A stretch of DNA of 64,000 bases from contig NZ_CP077093.1 in assembly GCF_014268755.2 (NCBI RefSeq), forward strand, positions 5,046,001-5,110,000, read 5' to 3'. The translations under genes were made by a program, and so were the position numbers. This document shows, one piece after another, positions 1 to 12,455 of the stretch (the first letter of the stretch is position 1; every line of letters starts with the position of its first letter). A model generated the notes under the pieces. The model saw only the letters and a program-made list of their open reading frames with translations. It had not been told where the DNA came from and searched no databases. This stretch comes from Pseudomonas vanderleydeniana. Its GTDB lineage: Bacteria; Pseudomonadota; Gammaproteobacteria; Pseudomonadales; Pseudomonadaceae.

Positions 1-323
1 AGGCGCTGCTCGCCGGCGGGCACGAGATCGTGCGGTTGTTCTTCTATCAGGAGGGTGTGCACAGCGCCTCGGCCAACGTGGTCACCCCACAGGATGAACA
101 GGACCTGCCACGGGAATGGGCGAGCTTCGTCAGCGACAACCAGCTCGACGGCGTGGTCTGCATTGCCGCCGCCCTGCGCCGGGGCGTGTTGAACGCCGAG
201 GAAGCCCAGCGCTACAGCCGTCCGGCGGTAAACCTGGGCGCCGGTTGGGAACTGTCCGGCCTCGGCCAATTGCACGACGCGGTGCAAGCCGCCGACCGCC
301 TGATCTGCTTCGGAGGGCCTTGA
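1..323 (+). CDS. tusD: Sulfurtransferase complex subunit TusD, 5' end outside window
   Basis: Partial DsrE-family subunit of the TusBCD complex, which passes persulfide sulfur from TusA to TusE for 2-thiolation of U34 in tRNA. The open frame runs from base 3, and the visible residues begin ALLAGGHEIVRLFFY, matching the interior of TusD; about 20 residues lie upstream of the window. The Cys codon at 159-161, in the context DGVVCIAAALRRG, corresponds to the conserved sulfur-carrying cysteine of TusD. The stop codon is one base before the tusC ATG, as expected for a translationally coupled operon. The missing 5' end is a window-edge effect and not a mutation. Confidence 0.93.
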   Translation, partial: ALLAGGHEIVRLFFYQEGVHSASANVVTPQDEQDLPREWASFVSDNQLDGVVCIAAALRRGVLNAEEAQRYSRPAVNLGAGWELSGLGQLHDAVQAADRLICFGGP

Positions 324-324
324 G

Positions 325-687
325 ATGCCCAAGTCCCTGCTGATTATCAGCCGCCAGGCGCCATGGTCCGGACCGAGTGCTCGCGAAGCGCTGGATATCG
401 TCCTGGCCGCAGGTGCCTTCGATCTGCCCGTGGGCCTGCTGTTCATGGATGACGGCGTGTTCCAGTTGCTGCCGGGGCAAAAGGCCAAGGCCGTGCAACA
501 GAAGGACCTGACGGCCAACCTGCAGGCATTGTCGCTGTTCGGCGTCGAGGATCTGTTCGCCTGCCGCGACAGCCTGGCCGATCGCGGCATCCTCGCCGAC
601 CAGGTGGCCAGCGAGGACCTGAACCTGCTCGCGACCGAGGAAATCGTCGCGCTCGTTAATCGTTATGACCAGGTGATTACGCTCTGA
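325..687 (+). CDS. tusC: Sulfurtransferase complex subunit TusC
   Basis: A 120-residue DsrF-like protein beginning MPKSLLIISRQAPWSG. It is the structural subunit of the heterohexameric TusBCD sulfur relay in the cytoplasm. The length matches the family (about 119 residues). It starts one base after tusD ends, and its stop TGA shares one base with the ATG of tusB (TGATG at 685-689). The identification rests on sequence character and on its place between tusD and tusB. No cysteine of obvious catalytic context is visible, as is usual for TusC. Confidence 0.93.
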   Translation: MPKSLLIISRQAPWSGPSAREALDIVLAAGAFDLPVGLLFMDDGVFQLLPGQKAKAVQQKDLTANLQALSLFGVEDLFACRDSLADRGILADQVASEDLNLLATEEIVALVNRYDQVITL

Positions 688-986
688 TGTCGACCTTGCA
701 CGTGTTGTCTCACTCTCCGTTCACCGACAGCCGCCTGGGCAGTTGCCTGCGCCTGCTGGGTGCCGAGGATGCGTTGCTGCTCTGCAGCGATGCGGTGTAT
801 GCCCTGCAACCGCGCAGCCTGCCGCTGGAGGCCCTGGAAGAGCGTGCCGCCACGCTGCGCCTGTTCGCTCTCGACGAAGACCTGCAGGCTCGCGGCCTGG
901 AGTGCCCGAGCTGGGCCACCCGCGTGGACTATCCAGGGTTCGTCGAGCTGTCGGTCCAGCATGACAAGGTCAATACCTGGCTATGA
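687..986 (+). CDS. tusB: Sulfurtransferase complex subunit TusB
   Basis: A 99-residue DsrH-like protein beginning MSTLHVLSHSPFTDSRLG, the smallest member of the TusBCD complex. Family length is about 95-100 residues. The start overlaps the tusC stop by one base and the end overlaps tusE by four bases (ATGA at 983-986). It contributes to the sulfur relay feeding MnmA, whose gene is at 22552-23682 in this same window. Assignment is secure from gene order and the N-terminal motif. Confidence 0.92.
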   Translation: MSTLHVLSHSPFTDSRLGSCLRLLGAEDALLLCSDAVYALQPRSLPLEALEERAATLRLFALDEDLQARGLECPSWATRVDYPGFVELSVQHDKVNTWL

Positions 987-1318
987 ATACGCTGACTGTG
1001 AACGGGCGGGACATCGCCCTGGACAAGGACGGTTACCTGGTCGAACTGAGCGACTGGTCGCCCGAGGTCGCCAACGCCCTCGCCGCCCGTGAAACCATCG
1101 AACTGGGCCCGGAGCACTGGGAGATCCTCGAACTGCTGCGCAATTTCTACCAGGAGTTCGAGCTGTCACCGGCCACTCGCCCATTGATCAAGTACACCGC
1201 CTCGAAACTGGGTGTGGAAAAGGGCAACAGCCTGCACCTCAACCGCCTGTTCAATGGCACTCCCGCCAAACTCGCCGCCAAGCTGGCGGGCCTGCCCAAG
1301 CCGACGAACTGTCTATGA
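983..1318 (+). CDS. tusE: Sulfur relay protein TusE (DsrC family)
   Basis: A 111-residue DsrC/TusE protein. In the characterised relay, TusE takes persulfide from TusD and delivers it to MnmA on tRNA. The C-terminus reads PKPTNCL, so the penultimate residue (Cys110) is the conserved sulfur-accepting cysteine of the family. The N-terminal part contains the family's LDKDGYLVELSDWSPEVA signature. It overlaps tusB and the next gene by ATGA quadruplets, so all five genes probably form one coupled transcript. Confidence 0.95.
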   Translation: MNTLTVNGRDIALDKDGYLVELSDWSPEVANALAARETIELGPEHWEILELLRNFYQEFELSPATRPLIKYTASKLGVEKGNSLHLNRLFNGTPAKLAAKLAGLPKPTNCL

Positions 1319-2316
1319 CCGATTACGCGCCGCTGATCACCGAAACACCCGAGGAACATCCCTTTGCGCAATTCGTGCGCATTCTCGGCAAGGGCAAGCG
1401 TGGTGCCCGCGGGCTGAACCGCGAGGAAGCCCGCGAGGCCATGGGCATGCTGCTCGACGAAAAGGTCGAGGACACCCAGCTCGGCGCCTTCCTGATGCTA
1501 CTGCGACACAAGGAGGAAAGCCCGGAAGAACTGGCCGGCTTCACCGAAGCCCTGCGCGAACGACTCGATGCCCCGCCCCTACGGGTCGACCTGGACTGGC
1601 CGACCTATGCCGGCAAGAAGCGCCATCTGCCCTGGTACCTGCTGGCGGCCAAATGCCTGGCGCAGAACGGCGTGAAGATCCTGATGCATGGTGGCGGCGC
1701 ACATACGGCGGGCCGGCTCTATACCGAGCAGTTGCTGGAGTTCCTGCAGATCCCGCTGTGCCGTAACTGGCAAGCCGTCGAGCAGGCCCTGGCGGCCGGC
1801 AACATCGCCTTTGCCCCGCTGGGTGACTGGGCACCTCAGCTGCAACGGATGATCGACCTGCGCAATACTCTGGGCCTGCGCTCGCCGATCCATTCGCTGG
1901 CCCGTGTCCTCAACCCGCTGGGCGCGCGCTGCGGCCTGCAGAGTATCTTTCACCCCGGCTACCAGGCTGTGCACCGCGAGGCCAGCCGCCTGCTCGGCGA
2001 TACGGCCATCGTGATCAAGGGTGATGGCGGCGAGATCGAGGTCAATCCCGACAGCGCCAATCACCTGTACGGTACGGCCAACGGCGAAAACTGGGATGAG
2101 GAATGGCCCGCGCTGTCCGAACAACGCCATGTCAAACCGGCATCGCTGGAGCCCGAACACCTCAGGGCGATCTGGCGCGGTGAAATCGAGGACAGCTATC
2201 CACAACTGGCGTTGCTGTCGACCATCGCGCTGGCCCTGCGCGGCCTCGGCATGCCACGCGAGCAGGCCTTCGAACAGGCCCGGATTTACTGGGCCGCGCG
2301 AAACAAATCGATTTAA
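1315..2316 (+). CDS. ybiB: YbiB/TrpD2-like glycosyl transferase family protein
   Basis: A 333-residue member of the nucleoside phosphorylase/anthranilate phosphoribosyltransferase fold that belongs to the YbiB (TrpD2) branch, not to tryptophan biosynthesis. The N-terminal helical domain (about residues 15-85, including FVRILGKGKRGARGLNREEA) is typical. YbiB of E. coli is reported to bind nucleic acid rather than to make phosphoribosyl-anthranilate. The ATG overlaps the tusE stop, which places it in the tus operon. That position makes an RNA-related role plausible, but this is inference. The length matches the family (about 320-335). Confidence 0.82.
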   Translation: MTDYAPLITETPEEHPFAQFVRILGKGKRGARGLNREEAREAMGMLLDEKVEDTQLGAFLMLLRHKEESPEELAGFTEALRERLDAPPLRVDLDWPTYAGKKRHLPWYLLAAKCLAQNGVKILMHGGGAHTAGRLYTEQLLEFLQIPLCRNWQAVEQALAAGNIAFAPLGDWAPQLQRMIDLRNTLGLRSPIHSLARVLNPLGARCGLQSIFHPGYQAVHREASRLLGDTAIVIKGDGGEIEVNPDSANHLYGTANGENWDEEWPALSEQRHVKPASLEPEHLRAIWRGEIEDSYPQLALLSTIALALRGLGMPREQAFEQARIYWAARNKSI

Positions 2317-2407
2317 TCGATTATTCAACCCCAGGTTTTGCGCTATTTTTTCGAACGATTCTCTTTAGACTGGGCTCCAACGCATCACTGCCAAGGAGTT
2401 TTTCTAG

Positions 2408-3406
2408 ATGGGTCTCTTGATCGAAGGCCGCTGGCACGACCAGTGGTATGAAAGCAGCAAAGACGGCGCCTTCCAGCGCGAGCAGGCGCAGCGCCGCCAC
2501 TGGGTAACTGAAGATGGCCAACCGGGCCCCAGCGGCGAAGGCGGCTTCGTCGCCGAGGCCGGCCGCTATCACCTCTACGTTTCGCTGGCCTGCCCCTGGG
2601 CCCACCGCACGCTGATCCTGCGCAAGCTCAAGGGCCTGGAAAGCCTGATCGACGTCTCGGTGGTCAGTTGGCTGATGCTGGAAAACGGCTGGACCTTCGA
2701 CAAGAGCCATGGCTCCACAGGTGATCATCTCGACGGCCTGGAGTTCATGCACCAGCGCTATACCAGCGATACCGCAGACTATACCGGCCGCGTGACCGTG
2801 CCCGTGTTGTGGGACAAGAAGCTGAAACGCATCGTCAGCAACGAGTCGGCGGAAATCATCCGCATGTTCAACAGCGCATTCAACGGCCTGACCGGCAACA
2901 CGCTGGACTTCTACCCGCAGGCCCTGCGTTCGGTTGTCGACGAGTGGAACGAACGGATTTATCCCGCCGTGAACAACGGCGTCTACCGGGCCGGCTTCGC
3001 CACTTCGCAATCGGCCTATGAAACGGCTTTCGACGGGCTGTTCGCCGAGCTGGACCATCTGGAGCAGCACCTGTCGCAGCATCGCTACCTGGCCGGCGAG
3101 TACCTGACCGAAGCGGATGTGCGACTGTTCACCACGATGATTCGCTTTGATGCGGTGTACCACGGGCACTTCAAGTGCAACCTGCGGCGCATTGCCGACT
3201 ATCCGAACCTGTCGAACTGGCTACGGGAAATGTACCAGTGGCCGGGTGTGGCCGAAACGGTGGATTTTGCCCACATCAAGGGGCACTACTACGCCAGTCA
3301 TCGCACTATCAATCCGACAGGTGTAGTGCCGAAAGGGCCGGAGCAGGATTTCACCCTACCTCATGATCGTGAGCGGCTGGTGGGACGCGGGGTACTGGGC
3401 GAGTGA
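2408..3406 (+). CDS. yqjG: Glutathionyl-hydroquinone reductase (YqjG/ECM4 family)
   Basis: A 332-residue xi-class glutathione transferase. Enzymes of this family use glutathione to reduce glutathionyl-hydroquinones. The motif CPWAH at residues 62-66 contains the catalytic cysteine, and the C-terminal all-helical GST domain follows from about residue 185. The start is supported by AAGGAG at 2393-2398, nine bases before the ATG. It is transcribed alone: 91 bases separate it from ybiB, and it converges with cysG across a palindromic region. Cytoplasmic; no signal peptide. Confidence 0.9.
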   Translation: MGLLIEGRWHDQWYESSKDGAFQREQAQRRHWVTEDGQPGPSGEGGFVAEAGRYHLYVSLACPWAHRTLILRKLKGLESLIDVSVVSWLMLENGWTFDKSHGSTGDHLDGLEFMHQRYTSDTADYTGRVTVPVLWDKKLKRIVSNESAEIIRMFNSAFNGLTGNTLDFYPQALRSVVDEWNERIYPAVNNGVYRAGFATSQSAYETAFDGLFAELDHLEQHLSQHRYLAGEYLTEADVRLFTTMIRFDAVYHGHFKCNLRRIADYPNLSNWLREMYQWPGVAETVDFAHIKGHYYASHRTINPTGVVPKGPEQDFTLPHDRERLVGRGVLGE

Positions 3407-3410
3407 GTGA

Positions 3411-3541
3411 CGAGCGGGCTTGCCCGCGTCGGGGCGCAAAGCGGCCTTGAAACCGGCGACCGCATTCTGGCAAATGGAATGCGGTCGCCGGTTTTACGAC
3501 TGCTTCGCAGCCGAGCGCAGGCAAGCCTGCTCACCACAAGG
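3411..3541. repeat. REP-type palindromic region between convergent genes
   Basis: Two imperfect REP arms (gcgggcttgcccgc near 3415-3430, and gcgcaggcaagcctgctc near 3515-3532) flank a perfect 18-bp inverted repeat, with arms at 3450-3467 and 3477-3494 and the left arm reading aaaccggcgaccgcattc. The right arm runs into a short T stretch. The element lies between the ends of yqjG and cysG and probably serves as a terminator for both directions. Confidence 0.7.
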
Positions 3542-3547
3542 GCCTGA

Positions 3548-4942
3548 TCAGACTTGACCCTGGGCGCCTTCGAACCAGGCCAGTTTCTCGCGAAGCTGGA
3601 CCACTTCGCCGACGATCACCAGGGTTGGTGCATGCACTTCATGCTCCGCCACCAGTTGCGGCAGATTCGCCAGGGTGCCGGTAAATACCCGCTGGTTGAC
3701 CGTGGTACCCTGCTGGATCAGCGCCGCCGGCGTATCCGCCGAACGACCGTGCTTGATCATCTGCTCGCAGATCACTGGCAAGCCCACCAGGCCCATGTAG
3801 AACACCACGGTCTGCGCCGGCGCCACCAGGTCGACCCACGGCAGGTCGGTGCTGCCATCCTTCAGGTGACCGGTGACGAAACGCACGGATTGCGCATAGT
3901 CACGGTGGGTCAGCGGAATCCCGGCATAGGCCGAGCAACCACTGGCCGCGGTGATACCCGGCACCACCTGGAACGGGATACCCTGGGCTGCCAGTTCCTC
4001 GATCTCTTCGCCACCACGACCGAAAATGAACGGATCACCGCCCTTCAGGCGCAGTACCCGCTTGCCCTGCCTGGCCAGCTCCACCAGTTGCTGGTTGATC
4101 TGGTCCTGCGGCACGGCATGGTCGGCGCGACGCTTGCCAACGTAGATCCGGTCGGCATCACGTCGGCACAGTTCGAGAATCGCCGGTGCTACCAGACGGT
4201 CGTAGAGCACCACGTCCGCCTGCTGCATCAGGCGCAGGGCGCGGAAGGTCAACAGGTCGGGATCACCCGGCCCTGCGCCGACCAGATACACCTCACCCGG
4301 TGCGTTCGGTGGCGTACCGTTGATCTTCTCCACCAGCAGGCGTTCGGCCTCGGCGCCCTGTCCGGCCAATTGCCGGTCGGCGATCGGCCCCTGGAACACT
4401 TCTTCCCAGAAGGCACGACGCTGCTGCACAGCCGGAAACAGCGCCTTGACCTGATGACGGAAACGCGCCGCCAGGCCAGCCAGTTGACCGTAGGTCGACG
4501 GAATCCAGGTTTCCATCTTGGCCCGGATCAACCGTGCCAGGACCGGCGCATCACCACCGCTGGACACCGCGATCACCAAGGGTGAGCGATCGACGATGGC
4601 CGGGAAGATCACGCTGCACAGGGCCGGCGCATCCACCACATTGACCGGCACGCAACGCCGACGGGCATCGGCGGATACCTGGGCATTGAGCGCTTCGTCA
4701 TCAGTGGCGGCGATGATCAGCACACAACCGTCCAGGTCGGATTCGACATAACCGCGCAACAGCATTTCGCCGCCGCTGCCATCGATCAACTCGCGCAGTT
4801 GGCTTTCAATCTCGGGAGCAACCACCCGCAACACCGCACCGGCGTCGGCCAGCAGGCGAGACTTGCGCAAGGCAATCTCGCCGCCGCCGACGACCAGCAC
4901 ACGGCTGCCGCGCAGGTTGTGGAACAGCGGCAGAAATTCCAT
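3548..4942 (-). CDS. cysG: Siroheme synthase CysG (fused methyltransferase, dehydrogenase, ferrochelatase)
   Basis: A 464-residue fused enzyme that converts uroporphyrinogen III to siroheme, the cofactor of sulfite and nitrite reductases. The N-terminal NAD-binding dehydrogenase/chelatase half has the fingerprint [15 protein letters not shown] (residues 17-31), Asp104 and Ser128, which match functional residues of the Salmonella enzyme. The C-terminal SUMT half starts near residue 217 ([19 protein letters not shown]) and contains the [16 protein letters not shown] motif. It begins at the base directly after the serS stop codon, at the end of the ftsK-to-cysG minus-strand series. Confidence 0.96.
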   Translation of the reverse strand: MEFLPLFHNLRGSRVLVVGGGEIALRKSRLLADAGAVLRVVAPEIESQLRELIDGSGGEMLLRGYVESDLDGCVLIIAATDDEALNAQVSADARRRCVPVNVVDAPALCSVIFPAIVDRSPLVIAVSSGGDAPVLARLIRAKMETWIPSTYGQLAGLAARFRHQVKALFPAVQQRRAFWEEVFQGPIADRQLAGQGAEAERLLVEKINGTPPNAPGEVYLVGAGPGDPDLLTFRALRLMQQADVVLYDRLVAPAILELCRRDADRIYVGKRRADHAVPQDQINQQLVELARQGKRVLRLKGGDPFIFGRGGEEIEELAAQGIPFQVVPGITAASGCSAYAGIPLTHRDYAQSVRFVTGHLKDGSTDLPWVDLVAPAQTVVFYMGLVGLPVICEQMIKHGRSADTPAALIQQGTTVNQRVFTGTLANLPQLVAEHEVHAPTLVIVGEVVQLREKLAWFEGAQGQV

Positions 4943-6235
<1,293 letters not shown>

Positions 6236-6239
6236 TTAT

Positions 6240-6614
6240 TCAGAGTTTGGTCAGGGACAGGCCAGCCCAGGTTGCGAGCAGCCCGCCGAATACGCTCAGG
6301 GCCGCATAGCCCAGGGCCACAAGCCCCTGCCCGCTTTCCAGCAGGCGAATCGTATCCAGTGAAAAGGATGAAAATGTGGTCAGGCCGCCAACGAATCCCA
6401 CGATCAGGCCGGCACGAATCTCCACCGGGACCTCGGGACGTAGCAAAAACAGGCCGTAGAGCACGCCAATCACCAGGCAGCCCACGATATTAACGGCCAA
6501 CGTCGCGGTATAGAAGTGCCTAGGCCAATTGGCATTGATCAGGTTGCCCGCGGCAAAGCGCACCAGGGTGCCGATGATCCCGGCGACGGACACCGCGAGC
6601 ACGGTCCGGATCAC
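6240..6614 (-). CDS. crcB: Fluoride channel CrcB/Fluc
   Basis: A 124-residue membrane protein with four hydrophobic segments, belonging to the fluoride-exporting CrcB/Fluc family (dual-topology dimers in the inner membrane). The conserved [10 protein letters not shown] segment lies at about residues 75-84, and the NIVGC motif is near residue 43. The start codon is GTG and overlaps the rarA stop by four bases (GTGA), suggesting coupled translation. No fluoride riboswitch is expected inside this operon, and I see none. Confidence 0.93.
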   Translation of the reverse strand: MIRTVLAVSVAGIIGTLVRFAAGNLINANWPRHFYTATLAVNIVGCLVIGVLYGLFLLRPEVPVEIRAGLIVGFVGGLTTFSSFSLDTIRLLESGQGLVALGYAALSVFGGLLATWAGLSLTKL

Positions 6615-7936
6615 GGTTTTCTCCGCTGTCTCGGGCTCTGCCGATCCAGTGCGGCGAGGTGATTGAGCTTCTCGCCGATCTTCAATTCCAGCCCTCGCGG
6701 CACAGGTTGGTAGAAGGCCTGCGGCTCCAACTGTTCGGGGAAATAGTCCTCTCCGGCAGCGTAGGCGTCGGGCTCGTCGTGGGCATAGCGGTACTCCTCG
6801 CCATAGCCCAACTGTTTCATCAGTTTGGTCGGGGCGTTGCGCAGGTGCAGCGGAACCTCCAGGGAGCCGTGCTCGGCGGCGCTGACCATCGCGGCCTTGA
6901 AGCCCATGTACACCGCGTTGCTCTTTGGCGCGCAGGCCAGGTAGGTGATGGCCTGGGCCACCGCCAACTCGCCCTCGGGGCTACCGAGGCGCTCCTGCAC
7001 GTCCCAGGCTGCCAGGCACAGGCTCAGGGCACGCGGGTCGGCATTGCCGATGTCCTCGCTGGCCATGCGCACCACCCGCCGCGCCAGGTACAGCGGATCG
7101 CAGCCTCCGTCGAGCATGCGCGCGAACCAGTACAGCGCGGCATCAGGGTTGGAACCGCGAATCGATTTGTGCAGCGCGGAAATCTGGTCGTAGAAGGCTT
7201 CGCCGCCCTTGTCGAAGCGCCGACGGGTATCGCCGAGCAGGCTTTGCAACAGGTCGACGCCAATTTCGCCACCGTCCTCGGCCAGGTCCGAAGCATTCTC
7301 CAACAGGTTGAGCAGGCGCCGGCCATCACCATCGGCCGCCGCCAGCAGCATCTGGAAGCCCTCGTCGCCCAGGCTCAGCTGGCGCTTGCCCAGGCCACGC
7401 TCTTCACTCAGGGCCCGCTGCACCAGCTTGCGCAGGGCCGTCTCGTCGAGGCTCTTGAGCACGTAGACCCGTGCCCGCGACAGCAAGGCGTTATTCAATT
7501 CGAACGAAGGGTTCTCGGTGGTCGCGCCGATGAAGATCAGCGTGCCGTCCTCGACATAGGGCAGGAAGGCGTCCTGCTGGGACTTGTTGAAGCGATGGAC
7601 TTCGTCGACGAACAAAATGGTGCGTCGGCCGTACTGGCCGGCCTGCTGCTTGGCGACTTCCACCGCCTGGCGGATCTCCTTGACCCCGGCCAATACCGCC
7701 GAGACGGTTTCGAAGTGGGCATCCGAGACTTCCGCCAGCAGCCGCGCCAGGGTGGTCTTGCCCACCCCGGGCGGCCCCCAGAAGATCATCGAGTGCAGCG
7801 CGCCCTGCTCCAGGGCTTCGCGCAGCGGCTTGCCCCGAGCCAGCAGGTGCTCCTGGCCAACGTACTCATCCAGGTTGGTCGCGCGCAGACGGGCGGCCAG
7901 GGGCTGGGCGATCGGGGCACGGCTAAACAGGTCCAT
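6611..7936 (-). CDS. rarA: Replication-associated recombination protein RarA (MgsA)
   Basis: A 441-residue AAA+ ATPase related to clamp-loader and RuvB proteins, which acts at stalled replication forks. Walker A is GPPGVGKT at residues 54-61 and Walker B is LFVDEVHRF near residue 110. I take the start at [17 protein letters not shown] (7936), because the family begins this way. The upstream in-frame ATG at 7978 would overlap the end of lolA and adds a non-conserved leader. It overlaps crcB by four bases. Confidence 0.95.
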   Translation of the reverse strand: MDLFSRAPIAQPLAARLRATNLDEYVGQEHLLARGKPLREALEQGALHSMIFWGPPGVGKTTLARLLAEVSDAHFETVSAVLAGVKEIRQAVEVAKQQAGQYGRRTILFVDEVHRFNKSQQDAFLPYVEDGTLIFIGATTENPSFELNNALLSRARVYVLKSLDETALRKLVQRALSEERGLGKRQLSLGDEGFQMLLAAADGDGRRLLNLLENASDLAEDGGEIGVDLLQSLLGDTRRRFDKGGEAFYDQISALHKSIRGSNPDAALYWFARMLDGGCDPLYLARRVVRMASEDIGNADPRALSLCLAAWDVQERLGSPEGELAVAQAITYLACAPKSNAVYMGFKAAMVSAAEHGSLEVPLHLRNAPTKLMKQLGYGEEYRYAHDEPDAYAAGEDYFPEQLEPQAFYQPVPRGLELKIGEKLNHLAALDRQSPRQRRKP

Positions 7937-7955
7937 GGGCTGCGTTTGAAACCTC

Positions 7956-8579
7956 TTATTCCTGGATGACGTCAGCACCCTTGGGGATGTCGAACTTGAA
8001 GCGGGCCGCGTCGATCGGCTCGTTGGCCTTAACCCCGGTGAACAGCAGGTTGGTACGCTGGCCGACGCTGTCGATCAGTTGCATGTCATTGACCAGGCCG
8101 TTGCGGAACGACAGGCGCAGGCTGTCGAACAGGGTGTCCTTGGTTTTCGGCTTGAGCACGAAGTCAACCACGCCACCGGCTTCCTTGGCGGTGATATCAA
8201 AGCTTTCGCTGATCTTCGACACGTCACCGGACAGCAGCAGTGCCGGTGTCTGGGTCAGGCGCAGGTCGAGCTTCTTGATGGTCACCTGTTCCAGGTCCGG
8301 GTCCCACAGGGTGACCTTCTGGCCATCGGAGATCATGGTCTGCTCCTGCGGCGCATCGGTGTGCCAGTAGAACAGCCCCGGACGCTTGAGAGACATCTCG
8401 CCGGCGGTTTCCTGCAACTGGGTCCCGCTGCCGTCCAGGGTCAGTTGCGAGAAACGTGCGGTCAGGGTCTGGGATTTTTCGAGCAACTGCGTCAAGCGAG
8501 CCACATCCTTCTGATCGGCATGGGCCGACAGGGTGGTCAACGCCAGAACCGGCAACAACAGCATGCGAATAACACGCAT
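7956..8579 (-). CDS. lolA: Outer-membrane lipoprotein carrier protein LolA
   Basis: A 207-residue periplasmic chaperone that carries lipoproteins from LolCDE to LolB. The first residues [21 protein letters not shown] form a Sec signal peptide (20-21 residues) with an AHA cleavage site. The mature part contains the family segments [12 protein letters not shown] and PGLFYWHTD. The start at 8579 is preceded by a GAGG at suitable distance. Earlier in-frame ATGs at 8591 and 8663 would extend ahead of the signal peptide. It sits 58 bases after ftsK, in the conserved ftsK-lolA-rarA order. Confidence 0.95.
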   Translation of the reverse strand: MRVIRMLLLPVLALTTLSAHADQKDVARLTQLLEKSQTLTARFSQLTLDGSGTQLQETAGEMSLKRPGLFYWHTDAPQEQTMISDGQKVTLWDPDLEQVTIKKLDLRLTQTPALLLSGDVSKISESFDITAKEAGGVVDFVLKPKTKDTLFDSLRLSFRNGLVNDMQLIDSVGQRTNLLFTGVKANEPIDAARFKFDIPKGADVIQE

Positions 8580-8637
8580 GGGAGTCCTCATGGAATTCGT
8601 TTGAAGGATATGCCGCATGATCTCATGCGGCACGGAA

Positions 8638-11049
8638 TCAGTCGCGCATCGGTCCGGGTGCAATGACTTCGCGCGAACCGTTGGTATTCATGGCCGTCAC
8701 CACACCGGCCATTTCCATGGCCTCGATCATCCGGGCGGCCCGGTTGTACCCGATCTTCAGCTTGCGCTGGACCGCCGAAATCGAGGCCCGGCGGCTTTCC
8801 AGGACGAACTGTACCGCTTCGTCATAGAGGGCATCGGTCTCGGCATCGTCTTCGCCGCCACCGCCGCCGCCGCCCTCGAAGCCGCTGCCGGCCTCTTCGA
8901 CACCGTTGAGGATATCGTCGTTGTACTCCGGAGCCCCGCGCAACTTCCAGGCCTCGACCACCCGGTGGACTTCATCGTCGGAGACGAAGGCACCGTGGAC
9001 ACGGATCGGCAGGCTGGTACCCGGCGGCATGTAGAGCATGTCACCATGACCCAGCAGTTGCTCGGCACCACCTTGGTCGATGATGGTCCGCGAGTCGATC
9101 TTGCTGGACACCTGGAACGCCATGCGGGTCGGGATGTTGGCCTTGATCAGGCCGGTGATCACGTCGACCGACGGCCGCTGGGTCGCCAGGATCAGGTGGA
9201 TGCCGGCAGCCCGGGCCTTCTGGGCGATACGGGCGATCAGTTCCTCGACCTTCTTGCCGACGATCATCATCATGTCGGCGAATTCGTCGACCACCACCAC
9301 GATGGTCGGCAGCTTGGTCAGCAGCGGCGCTTCGTCGTGGATGCTTTCGCGGTTGTACAGCGGGTCCGGAACCGGCTCGCCCCGCTCCTGGGCTTCCTTG
9401 ATCTTGGCGTTGAAGCCCGACAGGTTGCGCACGCCCATCTTCGCCATCAGCTTGTAGCGCCGCTCCATCTCGGCGACGCTCCAGCGCAGGGCGTTGGCGG
9501 CATCCTTCATGTCGGTGACCACCGGGCACAGCAGGTGTGGAATACCTTCGTAGATCGACAGTTCGAGCATCTTCGGGTCGATCATGATCAGCTTGGCGTC
9601 GTCCGGCCCGGACTTGAACAGGATCGACAGGATCATCGCGTTGACCCCCACCGACTTACCGGAGCCGGTGGTACCGGCCACCAGCAGGTGCGGCATCTTC
9701 GCCAGGTCGGTGATCACCGGGCGACCGCCGATGTCGTGGCCCAGGGCCAGGGTGACCGGCGACTTGAAGTTATCGTACTCGGGGGTCGACAGCACTTCGG
9801 AGAAACGCACGATCTGCCGGTCTTCGTTGGGAATCTCGATACCGACGGTGGTCTTGCCGGGAATGACCTCCACCACGCGCACGCTGGTGACCGCCAGCGA
9901 ACGTGCCAGGTCCTTGGCCAGGTTGGCGATGCGGCTGACCTTGACGCCAGCTGCCGGCTGGATTTCGTAACGGGTGATGACCGGGCCTGGATGGATCGAA
10001 TCCACCGACACCTCGACCCCGAATTCCTTGAGCTTGATTTCCAGCAGGTGGCCGACAGCCGCCAGCGATTCAGGCGAGTGATTGAGCTGCTTCTTCTCGG
10101 CGGCATCGAGGATGGAGATCGGTGGCAAGGTGCCTTCGACCGCGCTATCGACGAACAGCGGCGCCTGCTTTTCCTTCTCCACACGCTTGCTTGGCTGTGG
10201 CGGCTTGACCGGCGCCGGCATGATCACCGGAGGAACCTGCTTCTCGCGCTCGGACATGTGCTTGCTCAGCGCCTGCTCACGCTCGATCAGGCGCTCCTTG
10301 GCCTTGGCTTGCTCGCGCTTGTCGGGAACGGCCGGGGCCACCACTTCATGGACGCGGTCGTCCACCTCGCGCAGTTGCGCCACCAGTTGCTTGCGCTCGG
10401 TACGGGCCGACCACCAGCGGTTCAGCGCGCCCTGGAACAGCTCGAACAGGTCGAGGGTGATCTTGCCGGTGACGTCCATCACCTTGAACCACGACAGGTC
10501 GGTAAATACCGTCAGGCCGAACAGGAACAGGGCGATGAACAACAGGGTGCTGCCCTGGATGTTCAGGGCATTGCGCGCCAGGTCACCGAGGCTTTCGCCC
10601 AGGGCACCACCGGCACCGGCGGGCAGGCCGGTCGGCGAATGGAAATGAATATGGGCCAGGGCCGCACCGGACAGCACCAGGAACACCAGGCCGATCAGCC
10701 GCCAGGAAAACAGCCAGCCGCTCCACTGCCAGGGTTCGTGACGCTGGCGAAAGATCTGGTAAGTCTTGATGGCCAGCAACAACGGAAATACATAGGCGAA
10801 GTAACCCAGCACCATGAACAGTATGTCGGCGCTGTAGGAGCCGGCCGGGCCGCCGAAGTTCTGCACATCGTCGATCTTGCTGTTATGACTCCAGCCCGGA
10901 TCATCCTTGCCATATGTCAGCAAGGCCATCATCAGGAACAGGCACAAGGCGCCGATGGCAATCAGCGCGCCTTCCTTGAGGCGATAGTGCAGTTGCTGGC
11001 GCCAGACTGGCACCACTGCTTTAGGCGGTGTTGCGGTGGATTTCTTCAA
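8638..11049 (-). CDS. ftsK: DNA translocase FtsK
   Basis: An 803-residue septal DNA pump that directs chromosome-dimer resolution at dif. Four membrane segments occupy about residues 20-170, followed by a short linker. The motor has Walker A GTTGSGKS near residue 458 and Walker [15 protein letters not shown] near residue 585. The C-terminal gamma winged-helix, which reads KOPS, is at about residues 736-803 ([20 protein letters not shown]). I choose a TTG start at 11049 ([20 protein letters not shown]), where Pseudomonas FtsK proteins normally begin. An ATG at 11121 would add 24 unconserved residues. A glycine-rich stretch lies just before gamma. Confidence 0.93.
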   Translation of the reverse strand: MKKSTATPPKAVVPVWRQQLHYRLKEGALIAIGALCLFLMMALLTYGKDDPGWSHNSKIDDVQNFGGPAGSYSADILFMVLGYFAYVFPLLLAIKTYQIFRQRHEPWQWSGWLFSWRLIGLVFLVLSGAALAHIHFHSPTGLPAGAGGALGESLGDLARNALNIQGSTLLFIALFLFGLTVFTDLSWFKVMDVTGKITLDLFELFQGALNRWWSARTERKQLVAQLREVDDRVHEVVAPAVPDKREQAKAKERLIEREQALSKHMSEREKQVPPVIMPAPVKPPQPSKRVEKEKQAPLFVDSAVEGTLPPISILDAAEKKQLNHSPESLAAVGHLLEIKLKEFGVEVSVDSIHPGPVITRYEIQPAAGVKVSRIANLAKDLARSLAVTSVRVVEVIPGKTTVGIEIPNEDRQIVRFSEVLSTPEYDNFKSPVTLALGHDIGGRPVITDLAKMPHLLVAGTTGSGKSVGVNAMILSILFKSGPDDAKLIMIDPKMLELSIYEGIPHLLCPVVTDMKDAANALRWSVAEMERRYKLMAKMGVRNLSGFNAKIKEAQERGEPVPDPLYNRESIHDEAPLLTKLPTIVVVVDEFADMMMIVGKKVEELIARIAQKARAAGIHLILATQRPSVDVITGLIKANIPTRMAFQVSSKIDSRTIIDQGGAEQLLGHGDMLYMPPGTSLPIRVHGAFVSDDEVHRVVEAWKLRGAPEYNDDILNGVEEAGSGFEGGGGGGGEDDAETDALYDEAVQFVLESRRASISAVQRKLKIGYNRAARMIEAMEMAGVVTAMNTNGSREVIAPGPMRD

Positions 11050-12297
<1,248 letters not shown>

Positions 12298-12317
12298 CAA
12301 TGAAAGCACCACGCCCT

Positions 12318-12399
12318 TTGTAGGAGCGTGGCTTGCCCGCGAAGCTTTTAGCATTCTTGAGTACGCCAAAAGCTTCGCGGGCAAGCCACGCTCCTACAA
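12318..12399. repeat. Inverted REP pair, trxB-aat spacer
   Basis: A perfect 32-bp inverted repeat (arms 12318-12349 and 12368-12399) separated by 18 bases. The arms contain the Pseudomonas REP core gcgggcaagccacgctcc. The same family recurs in degraded form at 21910-21998. It would form a strong hairpin in the trxB 3' region. Confidence 0.85.
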
Positions 12400-12455
12400 G
12401 GGGCGCGGTGTCGGCAATAGCGCCCTCCCCTCTTCTCTTCAAGCCAAGAATTGCC

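Noticed and set aside
1..323. Truncated tusD as a pseudogene
   Set aside because: The reading frame is open to the window edge and the missing residues fit the upstream sequence not shown.
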